A DNA stretch of 64,000 nt from Pseudoalteromonas sp. S2755 (GTDB lineage Bacteria; Pseudomonadota; Gammaproteobacteria; Enterobacterales; Alteromonadaceae), in NCBI RefSeq assembly GCF_005886535.1, contig NZ_PNDS01000022.1, forward strand, positions 26,066 to 90,065, read 5' to 3'. Under the pieces are notes generated by a model. The model did no database searches. It was not told where the DNA came from and saw nothing but the letters and a program-made list of their open reading frames with translations. Shown piece after piece: positions 8,753 through 17,637 of this stretch. Position 1 is the stretch's first letter. Each line of letters begins with the position of its first letter. Made by a program: the position numbers and the translations under genes.

Positions 8753-10714
8753 ATGTTAGAACAAGAACTACAACTTAAACATACCAGTTTGCGAAATCGC
8801 TTGGTAATGGGATCAATGCATACCGGGCTTGAAGAAGGGTGGCACAATCGAAAGCGACTGGCTGCGTTTTATGAAGAACGAGCAAAAGGTGGAGTGGGCC
8901 TGATCGTAACCGGTGGTTATAGTCCAAACCTACGTGGTAAGTTGACACCAATTTCTTCTTCTTTTAACTCGTTATACGATGTAATTAAACACAAAGCATA
9001 CACTGACGTAGTACATAAACATGGTGGCAAAATTTGTCTGCAGTTACTACATGCAGGACGCTACGCTTATCACCCATTCAACACTGCACCTAGTGCGATT
9101 AAAGCGCCGATTAATCCATATAAACCAAAAGCAATGAGCGTAAGTGCTATTAAAGGTACGATTAAGGACTTTGCTCACTCAGCTAAGTTGGCCGAAAAAG
9201 CCGGCTACGATGGTGTGGAAATTATGGGCTCAGAGGGTTATTTAATCAATGAGTTTATGGCCAACCATACCAATAAGCGCACTGATGAGTATGGTGGTAG
9301 CTTAGAAAACAGAATGCGATTGGCAACAGATATTGTAAAAGCGGTTAGGGCAAAAGTGAGCGATAAATTCATTATCGTTTTTCGTTTGTCGGTCATGGAC
9401 TTAATCCCAAATGGCTCAACACCAGAAGAAGTTGTGCTGCAAGCCAAAGCTTTGGTTGCAGCAGGTGTGGATATTCTTAATACCGGAATCGGTTGGCATG
9501 AGGCACGCGTTCCAACAATTGCGTCGATGGTGCCTCCAGGTGCCTATCGTGAAGCGTCTCATAGATTAAAACAAGCGGTAGATATACCTGTTGTAGCAGT
9601 AAATAGGATTAATACGCCAGATCTTGCTAATGACATTTTAGCTAAAGGAGATGCCGATCTTATTTCTATGGCGCGTCCGTTACTGGCTGATCCTGAATTC
9701 TTTAATAAATATCAAGAGCAACGCTCGGAACAAATTAATATTTGTATCGGCTGTAATCAGGGGTGTTTAGACCATGTATTTAAAGGTAAACGAGCAACAT
9801 GTTTGGTGAATCCGCAAGCAGGATTTGAATTGGATTATCCACTTCATACCGTCCAAAAGAAAAAACACGTACTCGTTGTTGGGGCTGGGCCTGCTGGGTT
9901 GTCTGTAAGTTATTATCTAGCTAAAAAAGGCCACCAAGTTAAGTTGATTGATAAAGGTAGCGAATTAGGTGGTCAGTTTAATTTAGCCATGCGAATACCC
10001 GGTAAAGAAGACTTCCAACATACACTTAAATACTATGTCAGCGAAATAAATCGCTTGGGTGTTGAGCTTTGCCTAGATACACCATACGAAGAAACAATGG
10101 CAAATGCATTTGATGATGTGGTATTTGCAACGGGTGTACGCCCACGTATGTCGAAAATTGAATGCGCGGATGGAAAACGTGTGTTTGCCTATGACGAAGT
10201 TATCAAAGGCGAAGTAGAATTAGGCGATAAAATTGCCATTTTGGGCGCAGGTGGTATTGGCTTTGACATGGTAGCGTTTTTAACTGAACAGCGAGAACAA
10301 ACTATTCCAGATTTTAAATCTCAATGGGGAATAGAGTGCGAAGCGCAACCATCACAAGAGCAAAGGCCAATTTATATGTTAAAACGCTCTGAAGGACGCT
10401 TTGGTAAAGACTTGGGTAAGACCACTGGCTGGATCCACAGAGCTGTTGCAAAACATCACAATGTTCAGCAAATTGCAGAGTGCGAATATATAAGCTTTGA
10501 TAATCAAGGTTTGACTGTGAGAGTGGCAGGTGAAGAACAACTGTTAGATGTAGATACGGTCATTGCCTGTATTGGACAAGTTTCCAACGATAGCTTGTTC
10601 GATAAAGAGGCGCTACCTGTAAATCAGCACGTTATTGGTGGGGCCAAACTGGCTGCAGCGATTGATGCTAAGCGAGCGATTGCAGAGGCACTTCAGGTAG
10701 CAAGAAAGATCTAA
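8753..10714 (+). CDS. fadH: NADPH-dependent 2,4-dienoyl-CoA reductase
   Basis: This iron-sulfur flavoenzyme reduces 2,4-dienoyl-CoA during beta-oxidation of unsaturated fatty acids. It has an N-terminal old-yellow-enzyme TIM barrel (MGSMHTGLEE, VMGSEGYLINEF, GIGWHEARVPTIA). A [4Fe-4S] motif CIGCNQGC plus a later Cys follows (C331, C334, C338, C350 from this start), then FAD/NAD Rossmann motifs (VVGAGPAG, ILGAGGIGFD). The start is uncertain. The frame is open to a TTG at 8693 and an ATG at 8717, but E. coli homology begins only near 8740-8753 and none of the three has a clear ribosome site. Confidence 0.93.
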   Translation: MLEQELQLKHTSLRNRLVMGSMHTGLEEGWHNRKRLAAFYEERAKGGVGLIVTGGYSPNLRGKLTPISSSFNSLYDVIKHKAYTDVVHKHGGKICLQLLHAGRYAYHPFNTAPSAIKAPINPYKPKAMSVSAIKGTIKDFAHSAKLAEKAGYDGVEIMGSEGYLINEFMANHTNKRTDEYGGSLENRMRLATDIVKAVRAKVSDKFIIVFRLSVMDLIPNGSTPEEVVLQAKALVAAGVDILNTGIGWHEARVPTIASMVPPGAYREASHRLKQAVDIPVVAVNRINTPDLANDILAKGDADLISMARPLLADPEFFNKYQEQRSEQINICIGCNQGCLDHVFKGKRATCLVNPQAGFELDYPLHTVQKKKHVLVVGAGPAGLSVSYYLAKKGHQVKLIDKGSELGGQFNLAMRIPGKEDFQHTLKYYVSEINRLGVELCLDTPYEETMANAFDDVVFATGVRPRMSKIECADGKRVFAYDEVIKGEVELGDKIAILGAGGIGFDMVAFLTEQREQTIPDFKSQWGIECEAQPSQEQRPIYMLKRSEGRFGKDLGKTTGWIHRAVAKHHNVQQIAECEYISFDNQGLTVRVAGEEQLLDVDTVIACIGQVSNDSLFDKEALPVNQHVIGGAKLAAAIDAKRAIAEALQVARKI

Positions 10715-10734
10715 CGAAATAATCCAACCCAATC

Positions 10735-10776
10735 TGCGGTCTATACTGATAATTCAAACATCAACTATGGACCGCA
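10735..10776 (+). promoter_or_regulatory. Long-loop inverted repeat ending at the DoxX-gene start
   Basis: TGCGGTCTATA (10735-10745) is complementary to TATGGACCGCA (10766-10776), with one G-U wobble in RNA. The 3' arm ends one base before the ATG, and there is no Shine-Dalgarno sequence. It may be an operator, an RNA hairpin that limits initiation, or a fadH terminator. Confidence 0.45.
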
Positions 10777-10777
10777 T

Positions 10778-11485
10778 ATGTTTACCAACCTACTAAAGCC
10801 GTATCGGCAACTACAACATTTATCTCAATATTTTTCTGGTCTTGCACCATTGCTTATGCGACTTATTCTCGCGCCTGTTATGATCATTGCAGGTTATAAT
10901 AAGTTGAATTTGACCAATCCAGACGCAACGTTTTTGCAAAGTCTCCTCGCCGATCCGAATATTGTTGCTTGGTTTGGTAATAGTGAATGGGGCTTAGGTT
11001 TACCTTTTCCTGACTTGCTTGCCTTTCTTGCCGCTTGGACGGAGTTTTTAGGAGGCTGGTTAATTTTATTTGGCTTGCTTACACGCTTAGTATCAATTCC
11101 ACTCATGGTGACCATGGTTGTTGCTGCAACGACGGTCCATTTGGAGCACGGTTGGTTTTCAGTAACGCCAACAAATCCAGATACTAGCGCAGCGAAAGTA
11201 CTAGATTGGTTTGGCTTTGACGAAGCTAAAGTGAGTTTAGAAAATAGTGTAGATGCAAAGCAGCGTTTAGATTTAATTAAAGAGATTGTCGAAGAAAATG
11301 GCAAACCAAGTTATCTATACGAAAAAGGCAATATTGTGATTTTAAACAATGGAATTGAATTTGCAGCAACTTACTTTGTATTACTACTATCACTATTTTT
11401 TACCGGTGGAGGACGTTATGTTAGTGTTGATTATTGGTTGAGACTACTTTTCGAAAGAAAACAACGCGGCTTAATTCCTGAATAA
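10778..11485 (+). CDS. DoxX-family integral membrane protein
   Basis: This 235-residue inner-membrane protein of the DoxX family has about four hydrophobic segments: APLLMRLILAPVMIIAGYNKL near 23-43, LAFLAAWTEFLGGWLILFGLL near 80-100, a third directly after it, and FVLLLSLFF near 205. The family is linked to redox and thiol stress, and no catalytic activity can be assigned here. A hydrophilic loop of about 60 residues (133-190) separates the last helix from the rest. No clear Shine-Dalgarno sequence precedes the ATG. Confidence 0.85.
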   Translation: MFTNLLKPYRQLQHLSQYFSGLAPLLMRLILAPVMIIAGYNKLNLTNPDATFLQSLLADPNIVAWFGNSEWGLGLPFPDLLAFLAAWTEFLGGWLILFGLLTRLVSIPLMVTMVVAATTVHLEHGWFSVTPTNPDTSAAKVLDWFGFDEAKVSLENSVDAKQRLDLIKEIVEENGKPSYLYEKGNIVILNNGIEFAATYFVLLLSLFFTGGGRYVSVDYWLRLLFERKQRGLIPE

Positions 11486-11669
11486 AAATCGGTTATGGCA
11501 AGGATGCAATCATAAACTCGTGATGTCGCGTGGTCGAATTTAAGGTAAAATGGTAGACTATCACCATGTTACGACAATTTGCTTAATTAAATAGCCTATT
11601 TCGAGGCAAGTATTAAGTTAAATTAGTATAATTCACGGCCATTTTGAAGGCACAACACGGGACGAGTTA

Positions 11670-12218
11670 ATGGACGCCATAGAATTACTCTTAACACGCC
11701 AGTCAGATAGCAACCTGTCTTTTCCTGGACCCAATCCAGCTCAACTAGAAATCATTAAAAAGGCGGCACTAAAAGTGCCAGATCACGGTGGTTTAACACC
11801 GTTTAAATTTATTATAGTGGAAGAAAGAGGCCGCGAAAAGCTGGGTGAAATCTACTACCAAGCGGCGGTAAAAGAGCAACAAGAGCAACGGGTAATAGAT
11901 AGAGCGAGACAATTGCCAGAGCGTGCCCCTATGTTGATCATCGCTATATCTCCTTATCAAGAACATCCAAAAGTACCTCGTATTGAGCAAATTCAAAGTG
12001 CAGGCTGTAGTGTCTTTGCTATGCAGCAAGCGGCTTTTGCACAGGGGTTGTCTGGTGTCTGGCGAACTGGCTACTTTGCTCAGAGTCCAGAAGTGAAAAA
12101 GCAACTTGGTCTCGATGGAAAGGATGAAATCGTTGGCTATCTTTATTTAGGCACGCCTACGGTACAGTGTACTAAGCCTACAAGGCACAAACCTGAAGAT
12201 TTCTTTAGCAGTTTATAA
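11670..12218 (+). CDS. ydjA: YdjA-type NAD(P)H nitroreductase
   Basis: This is a small FMN-binding nitroreductase-family oxidoreductase. The 182 residues match E. coli YdjA (183) throughout: MDAIELLLTRQSDSNL at the N-terminus, VPDHGGLTPFKFIIVE near residue 35, RAPMLIIAISPYQEHPKVPRIEQ, and GIWRTG-like and GYLYLGTP motifs. It probably acts as a homodimer in the cytoplasm, and its physiological substrate is unknown. The gene ends 12 bases before upp, and the two are likely cotranscribed. Confidence 0.92.
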   Translation: MDAIELLLTRQSDSNLSFPGPNPAQLEIIKKAALKVPDHGGLTPFKFIIVEERGREKLGEIYYQAAVKEQQEQRVIDRARQLPERAPMLIIAISPYQEHPKVPRIEQIQSAGCSVFAMQQAAFAQGLSGVWRTGYFAQSPEVKKQLGLDGKDEIVGYLYLGTPTVQCTKPTRHKPEDFFSSL

Positions 12219-12230
12219 GGATACGCAGTC

Positions 12231-12863
12231 ATGGCATTACATGTAATTGATCACCCATTAGTTCAGCATAAACTTGGGTTGTTACGAGAGCAGGGCATAT
12301 CAACTAAAAACTTTCGCGAAATTGTCTCGGAAGTTGGCAACTTACTCACTTACGAAGCAACAAAAGATTTGACGTTGAGCGATCAGGTCATCTCCGCTTG
12401 GGATGGTAACGAGTTAACAGTTAAAAGGCTGACGGGTAAAAAGATCACCTTGGTGCCAATTTTAAGAGCCGGTTTGGGAATGCTAGATGGCATATTGCAG
12501 TTGATCCCAGCGGCTAAAGTGAGTGTTGTGGGTTTGCAACGCAATGAAGAAACACTTGAGCCTGTGCCTTATTTCGAGAAACTGGTTGGAAATATTGATG
12601 CCAGACTTGCGTTAGTTATTGATCCAATGCTTGCGACTGGTGGTTCACTGATCGCTACTATCGACATGCTAAAAAAAGCAGGCTCAAAAGAGATCAGAGC
12701 GATTGTGCTGGTAGCGGCGCCAGAGGGAATAAAGTTGGTGGAAGAAGCACACCCTGACGTTGAAATATACACGGCAGCATTAGATAGCCACTTAAATGAG
12801 AAAGGATATATAGTCCCAGGGCTTGGTGATGCCGGTGACAAAATCTTTGGCACTCGCGCATAA
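12231..12863 (+). CDS. upp: Uracil phosphoribosyltransferase
   Basis: This pyrimidine-salvage enzyme makes UMP from uracil and PRPP. The 210 residues are collinear with E. coli Upp (208). The PRPP-binding loop is DPMLATGGS (131-139), and the uracil-binding C-terminus [17 protein letters not shown] is intact. An AAGGA ribosome site lies before the ATG, inside the end of the upstream nitroreductase gene. A bidirectional terminator follows. Confidence 0.97.
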   Translation: MALHVIDHPLVQHKLGLLREQGISTKNFREIVSEVGNLLTYEATKDLTLSDQVISAWDGNELTVKRLTGKKITLVPILRAGLGMLDGILQLIPAAKVSVVGLQRNEETLEPVPYFEKLVGNIDARLALVIDPMLATGGSLIATIDMLKKAGSKEIRAIVLVAAPEGIKLVEEAHPDVEIYTAALDSHLNEKGYIVPGLGDAGDKIFGTRA

Positions 12864-12913
12864 CTTACTGATTTAATGTCATGAAATTTAGGTATCACTG
12901 CTTCAAGTTAAAT

Positions 12914-12943
12914 AAAAAAGCTACCCATAAGAGGTAGCTTTTT
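12914..12943. terminator. Bidirectional terminator between upp and the TonB receptor
   Basis: AAAAAGCTACC and GGTAGCTTTTT form a symmetric stem with A-tract and T-tract on either side, in the convergent gap. It should work in both directions. Confidence 0.88.
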
Positions 12944-12970
12944 GGTTTCTATAAAAGAAAGGAATCGGTA

Positions 12971-15424
12971 TTAAAAGTAGCCTCTAATGCCAAGCTTGAT
13001 GTTACGACCTGGAAGCGGGGCTTGCTCTTTGATAAACGAACTATGCACAAAGCCTAGCTCATCTGTTAGGTTATCAAGGTTAACATAGCCAACCATGTCA
13101 CTGCCCATAAACTCAAAGTCATAGTTAAACGACATATCCACTAGCGTATAGCCCTTAGTTTCACTTTCATAGCTCGCGATGTTGTCTTGCTTGAAGTAAT
13201 GTGTCACCGTGAAATTAGCTGTTAGATTCTCGTAACTGTGTTCGTAATCAAGACCTAGCTTGTTGCTTGGGATACGTGGCAAATATTCGTCGTTATCTAA
13301 CTTCGCTGTCAGCGAATCACCAAACACTTTGACGCGTGCAAAGTTGCTTAGTTTGTAATGGGCATCAAACTCAAGACCGTATAGTTTGGCATCACTGCTT
13401 TCAAACTTAAACACTGGAACAGCGCCTTCATGTTCATGATCCGCCACTTCTAAACCGTGCTCCGGGCTATAGATATAGTCTGTTAATGCCTGATAGTAGA
13501 AGTTTTCGATGTCGTTGTAGAAGAAATTAACGGTGTAGCCAAAGTCGCCTGAGAACTTTCTAACGCTAATGTCTAAGTTGTTTGATGTTTCTTGTTCGAT
13601 ATCTTGCGGCTCAAAGTGTAAATGATCGCCTTCTAACTCATAACCAAGCCCTAATTCATAGGTGCTGGTTGCGATATGAATGCCATTTGAAAGCAACTCC
13701 GCGGTTAATGGTGCGCGCTCCGAGCGAGACAGCGAAACAGCAACGTTTTGGCCTTCAGCAAAGTCGTATACACCGCCAATAGATAAGCTTAGATTGGTCA
13801 TTTCCAGGTCATAAGAAATAAACCCATTATCTAAGTTTCCACCATGGTCGTGGCCGTGATCATGGTCGTGTTCACCTTCGTGGTCATGATCTTCTTCGTA
13901 CGCTTCCAGTTGGTTACCTTTGCTTGATAACTGGTAGTCTTCAATACGAGCACCTAACTCAAGTGTGAAGTCTCCAAAACGACGTTCTTCAAGGATATAA
14001 AGTGCGTGCGTTTTGGTATTGGTCGATGGCGTAAAAGCTTCTGCACCGTTTGCGGCGTAATCGCTGTCGGAGAAATGATAACCAACGGTGCCGTGCCACT
14101 CTCCTAAGCGGTGTTCTGCCGTTAAGCGTAACTCAGTTGTATCATTCTCGAATACAGTGCCAATACTTCCATCTTCAATTTCAGCATGTTCATAATCGGT
14201 GTAACCGACACGTAGACCAACAGATTCAAGCCAATCACTGTGTACTGCATAATTTACAAGCCCTTGCCAACGGTCTTGCTTTACTCGAGCAAATACGGAT
14301 TCTTCTTCGTGGTCATGCCCTTCTTCTTCATGGCCGTGATCATGGTCATGACCAATATGAGAGTGAGCAGGAATGCCATAGTCCGTATCAACACGGCCAT
14401 AAGAGAAACCAACGGTCAAATGATCACCGACATAACTTGTGCCTAAATTAAATTGCTCAGAATCGATAAAGGTATTGTCGACGCGATTAGCGTACTCTGT
14501 TTCATGTTCTTCTGCTTCGTGAGCATGATCTTCGCCTTCATGTTCATGCTCGTGTTCTTCATGTTCGTCGTGCGGTAGCGCAAAATTTGGGGTTTCATAA
14601 TCTCCACCTTTACGCTTAACGCCATCGAAATGGAAGTTAAATCCGTCAAAACCTGATTCTAATAGCACCGCAAAGGTATTAGTATTTGAGTTGGTATCAT
14701 GGCTATAGTCGGCAGCGCCCTGAAGGCTATCGATCACGTCTGTGGGAATACGATTATCAACAACATTAACTACACCACCGATTGCACCAGAGCCGTAAAG
14801 TAGGGTAGCTGGGCCTCTTAGTACTTCAATTTGCTGTGCGGCTAGCGAGTCATTAGTGTTGGCGTGATCCGGACCAACGCGCGAGGCATCGCTACTGTCT
14901 AACCCATTTTGCGTGATTTTGACTCGCGGTCCATCTAAACCACGGATAATAGGGCTTGAACTCACCGGGCCAAAATAGCTGGCATTGATCCCTGGTTGAC
15001 CTTTTAGTGTTTCACCCAGTGTGGGTTTTGCACGGTTTTTTAATTCATCACCGCTTAATACACTGACTGGAGAGGTCATTTCCATACTATTTTTGTGCAG
15101 GGCTGAAGAATAAACAACTATGCTCTCAACGGACGTTGGTGTTAGCTCAACACGTACGAAGCCTTGCTCTTCGGTAACATTAATACGATGATCTAAGTAG
15201 TTTGGCTTTGAGATATGTAGCTGCGAGTCAGCATCAAGATCAATCGTAAATTGGCCAAATTTATCTGACTTTATCGATTTGCTTTTGCCATGAAGGTGGA
15301 TAGTGGCGTTACTGAGTGGTTGGTTGTTTGCATCAACAACTTTACCTGTTAGTTGTGCAGCATAAGCTGGCGCTGCACCTATTATTGAAATTAATGCGCT
15401 GGCGATAAGAGACTGCTTAAACAT
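12971..15424 (-). CDS. Histidine-rich TonB-dependent receptor, probable zinc uptake (ZnuD-like)
   Basis: This outer-membrane TonB-dependent receptor probably imports zinc. The 817 residues have a signal peptide (1-22, cleavage near APAYA-A), a carboxypeptidase-regulatory-like domain (about 23-100), a plug (115-225; SPIIRGLDGPRVKI, VLRGPATLLYGSGAIGGVVNV), and a beta-barrel ending in an aromatic residue (GYF). Three His/Asp/Glu clusters at about 285-308, 354-373 and 510-528 fall in presumed extracellular loops, as in Neisseria ZnuD. A Zur-like box sits against the promoter, which strongly favours zinc over iron, nickel or copper. The final substrate remains inferred. Confidence 0.93.
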   Translation of the reverse strand: MFKQSLIASALISIIGAAPAYAAQLTGKVVDANNQPLSNATIHLHGKSKSIKSDKFGQFTIDLDADSQLHISKPNYLDHRINVTEEQGFVRVELTPTSVESIVVYSSALHKNSMEMTSPVSVLSGDELKNRAKPTLGETLKGQPGINASYFGPVSSSPIIRGLDGPRVKITQNGLDSSDASRVGPDHANTNDSLAAQQIEVLRGPATLLYGSGAIGGVVNVVDNRIPTDVIDSLQGAADYSHDTNSNTNTFAVLLESGFDGFNFHFDGVKRKGGDYETPNFALPHDEHEEHEHEHEGEDHAHEAEEHETEYANRVDNTFIDSEQFNLGTSYVGDHLTVGFSYGRVDTDYGIPAHSHIGHDHDHGHEEEGHDHEEESVFARVKQDRWQGLVNYAVHSDWLESVGLRVGYTDYEHAEIEDGSIGTVFENDTTELRLTAEHRLGEWHGTVGYHFSDSDYAANGAEAFTPSTNTKTHALYILEERRFGDFTLELGARIEDYQLSSKGNQLEAYEEDHDHEGEHDHDHGHDHGGNLDNGFISYDLEMTNLSLSIGGVYDFAEGQNVAVSLSRSERAPLTAELLSNGIHIATSTYELGLGYELEGDHLHFEPQDIEQETSNNLDISVRKFSGDFGYTVNFFYNDIENFYYQALTDYIYSPEHGLEVADHEHEGAVPVFKFESSDAKLYGLEFDAHYKLSNFARVKVFGDSLTAKLDNDEYLPRIPSNKLGLDYEHSYENLTANFTVTHYFKQDNIASYESETKGYTLVDMSFNYDFEFMGSDMVGYVNLDNLTDELGFVHSSFIKEQAPLPGRNIKLGIRGYF

Positions 15425-15487
15425 ATTTTTATTACCACGAGTTAGGTTATGTATTGAACGAGTGAGCTGTTCGACTAATTGAGTGAT

Positions 15488-15516
15488 AATATAACACTAC
15501 AAATTTTGCTGTTCAA
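15488..15516 (-). promoter_or_regulatory. Sigma-70 promoter of the TonB receptor gene
   Basis: On the minus strand TTGAAC (15516-15511) and TATATT (15493-15488) are separated by exactly 17 bases. The predicted start of transcription is near 15481, about 57 bases upstream of the ATG. Confidence 0.65.
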
Positions 15517-15520
15517 TAAC

Positions 15521-15533
15521 GTTATACTATAAC
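15521..15533. promoter_or_regulatory. Zur-box-like palindrome
   Basis: GTTATACTATAAC is a perfect 6-1-6 palindrome identical to the core of the gammaproteobacterial Zur consensus (GTTATANTATAAC). It directly abuts the -35 element of the receptor promoter and lies 66 bases before yaeQ, so zinc-dependent repression by Zur is expected. Confidence 0.8.
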
Positions 15534-15598
15534 TTAGTTATTGTTGAAATTAGAATTACAGCTATAGTTAAGAAACAAGTAAAAGTGAGCACAACATA

Positions 15599-16123
15599 AT
15601 GAACAAGCCATTTGTTTTCAAGGCAAGGATTAAGGTTGCTGACTTATTTCACCATAGCCACCATGAAGAAGCATTTACCACCGCCATGTTGTCAAAAGAA
15701 AGTAGTGAGCATTTTGCGATGAAATTGCTTGGGATCTGCGCACTGTCTTTTGATAAGCCAGCAAAGTGGAGCAAGGCGGAGAAAAAATACTGGCCGGATG
15801 TGTGGCTAGAAGACGACAGCGAACAAGTTGAAGTTGCTTTGTTTATCGGTACGTTAGAGGTCGACGAGATACTCAAGTATGAAAAGCTTTATGCTAAGGT
15901 TGTGGTGTTGTGTGCTGACGGTGAGCAATGGTTTGAAGAGCGTCGAGCGCAATTACAGTTTATTGGATCTTTCTCTGTGTTTAGTATTCCCAAGGGCTTT
16001 GTGGTTGAATTATGTGAAATGCTGACGCGAAGTTTGCATTGGGATGTAATTTTTGAAAATGGGGCGATGAGTGTTACTGATAGTGAACACTACATTCGTA
16101 CTCAAATTACCAAGCTGATTTAA
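15599..16123 (+). CDS. yaeQ: YaeQ family protein
   Basis: This 174-residue cytoplasmic protein belongs to the YaeQ family, which has a PD-(D/E)XK nuclease-like fold but no established activity. The match to E. coli YaeQ (181) rests on FKARIKVADL at the N-terminus, the SSEHFAMKLLGICALSF helix, the WPDVWLEDD and VEVALFIG strands, and the closing ITKLI region. It is divergent from the TonB receptor and shares the Zur-box promoter region, though whether zinc affects it is unknown. It converges on yfaE. Confidence 0.82.
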   Translation: MNKPFVFKARIKVADLFHHSHHEEAFTTAMLSKESSEHFAMKLLGICALSFDKPAKWSKAEKKYWPDVWLEDDSEQVEVALFIGTLEVDEILKYEKLYAKVVVLCADGEQWFEERRAQLQFIGSFSVFSIPKGFVVELCEMLTRSLHWDVIFENGAMSVTDSEHYIRTQITKLI

Positions 16124-16182
16124 TGCAGTAGTTAGGGGTAACGGCTGCTAGAGAACAAACTGCTATCTCGGACTTTGGTTAT

Positions 16183-16455
16183 TTACGGCAACTCTATTTT
16201 AATATGGCTTGTGGGTCTGCTACAGCACAATAAAATTTCCCCATCTCTCACAAAAGCAAGTGGCTCGTTCGCGTATTGTGTTTGCCCTTCGATGAGCTTG
16301 GCGCGGCAGACGCCGCAAAAACCCTCGCGGCATTGATAGGGGACTTCAATATTTGCGGCTTCAAGGGTTTCGAGTATTGAAGACGAAGAAGCCACATATT
16401 CCAGTGGCTCCTCAATATTCTCAACCTGAATTAGGAAGGATGGCTTTTCAACCAT
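16183..16455 (-). CDS. yfaE: YfaE-type [2Fe-2S] ferredoxin of class Ia ribonucleotide reductase
   Basis: This is a small plant-type ferredoxin that maintains and reactivates the NrdB diiron-tyrosyl cofactor. The 90 residues carry the cluster motif YQCREGFCGVC and the distal Cys in LLCCS, giving four ligands in the usual CX4CX2C...C arrangement. Its ATG overlaps the nrdB stop by one base (TAATG), the same gene pairing as in E. coli nrdAB-yfaE. Confidence 0.93.
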   Translation of the reverse strand: MVEKPSFLIQVENIEEPLEYVASSSSILETLEAANIEVPYQCREGFCGVCRAKLIEGQTQYANEPLAFVRDGEILLCCSRPTSHIKIELP

Positions 16456-17600
16456 TACAAGTCGAAATCGCCAAAGTCAGAGGCATCGACTTCAGAGTCG
16501 ATTTGTCCAACAAGGTATGAGCTGATCTCTGCTTCCTGTGGTGCAACCTGAACATTGTCAGACACAAGCCAAGCATTGATCCACGGAATAGGGTTTGATT
16601 TAGTCTCGAATTGCGTTGGTAAACCAACTGCTGACATACGAATATTTGTGATGTACTCGACGTATTGACACAAGATATCTTTGTTCAGACCAATCATCGA
16701 ACCGTCTTTAAATAGATACTCAGCCCATTCTTTTTCTTGCTCAGCGGCCTCAACAAACATCTTAATTGCTTCTTCACGACATTGCGCTGCCACGATAGAC
16801 ATTTCAGGATCGTCTTTGCCTTCTTGCATGATATTTAGCATGTGCTGTGTGCCAGACAGATGTAGCGCTTCATCACGTGCGATTAGCTTGATGATTTTCG
16901 CATTACCTTCCATAAGCTCGCGCTCAGCAAAAGCAAACGAGCAGGCAAAACTCACGTAGAAACGGATCGCTTCTAAGATGTTTACCGACATGATGCAAAG
17001 GTACAGGAGCTTTTTAAGTTCAAACAAGTTAATGGCGACCGTTGTGCCGTTAATTTCATGTTTGCCTTCACCGTACTGATTGTAAAGGCTTACTTTTTCA
17101 ATCAGTTCGTCATAGTACTTGGTAACTGCATCCGCACGTTCAACAATTTTGTCATTGCCCACGATGTCATCAAAGATCAATTCCGGATTTTGCGTTACAT
17201 TACGAATAATGTGAGTGTAAGAGCGACTGTGAATAGTTTCACTAAATGCCCAAGTTTCTATCCAAGTTTCAAGCTCAGGAATGGAGACAATCGGTAAAAG
17301 CGCAACGTTTGGAGAGCGGCCTTGAACACTGTCTAGCAATGTTTGATATTTTAGGTTGCTCAAAAAGATATGTCTTTCGTGCTCAGGAAGTGCCTGAAAG
17401 TCCAGTCTATCCTTACTTACGTCTACTTCTTCTGGACGCCAGAAAAACGATAGTTGTTTTTCAATTAGCTTTTCGAAAATAGGGAACTTCTGTTGGTCGT
17501 AGCGAGATACATTAACAGTTTGCCCGAAAAACATCGGTTCTTTTAATTGGTCGTTATGATTTCTGCTAAACGTAGAATATGCCATAAATGTGTTACTCAA
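16455..17600 (-). CDS. nrdB: Ribonucleoside-diphosphate reductase class Ia, beta subunit
   Basis: This radical-generating small subunit of aerobic ribonucleotide reductase pairs with NrdA. The 381 residues match E. coli NrdB (376) with a six-residue offset. Diiron ligands Asp90, Glu121 and His124 and radical Tyr128 lie in the [11 protein letters not shown] segment. Later ligands fall in [26 protein letters not shown]. The C-terminal tail ends in [10 protein letters not shown], resembling the NrdA-docking peptide. A terminator-like hairpin separates it from nrdA. Confidence 0.97.
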   Translation of the reverse strand: MSNTFMAYSTFSRNHNDQLKEPMFFGQTVNVSRYDQQKFPIFEKLIEKQLSFFWRPEEVDVSKDRLDFQALPEHERHIFLSNLKYQTLLDSVQGRSPNVALLPIVSIPELETWIETWAFSETIHSRSYTHIIRNVTQNPELIFDDIVGNDKIVERADAVTKYYDELIEKVSLYNQYGEGKHEINGTTVAINLFELKKLLYLCIMSVNILEAIRFYVSFACSFAFAERELMEGNAKIIKLIARDEALHLSGTQHMLNIMQEGKDDPEMSIVAAQCREEAIKMFVEAAEQEKEWAEYLFKDGSMIGLNKDILCQYVEYITNIRMSAVGLPTQFETKSNPIPWINAWLVSDNVQVAPQEAEISSYLVGQIDSEVDASDFGDFDL

Positions 17601-17605
17601 TACCT

Positions 17606-17630
17606 AAAAAAGCGGGTGAAGACCACCCGC
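17606..17630 (-). terminator. Intercistronic terminator-like hairpin between nrdA and nrdB
   Basis: On the minus strand GCGGGTG pairs with CACCCGC around a five-base loop and is followed by six T residues. It lies within the operon, so it probably attenuates transcription into nrdB or stabilises the nrdA 3' end. Confidence 0.75.
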
Positions 17631-17637
17631 ATAAAAG

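Noticed and set aside
14050..14451. Plus-strand open frames opposite the TonB receptor
   Set aside because: They are antisense shadows created by the His/Asp/Glu-rich codons of the receptor.
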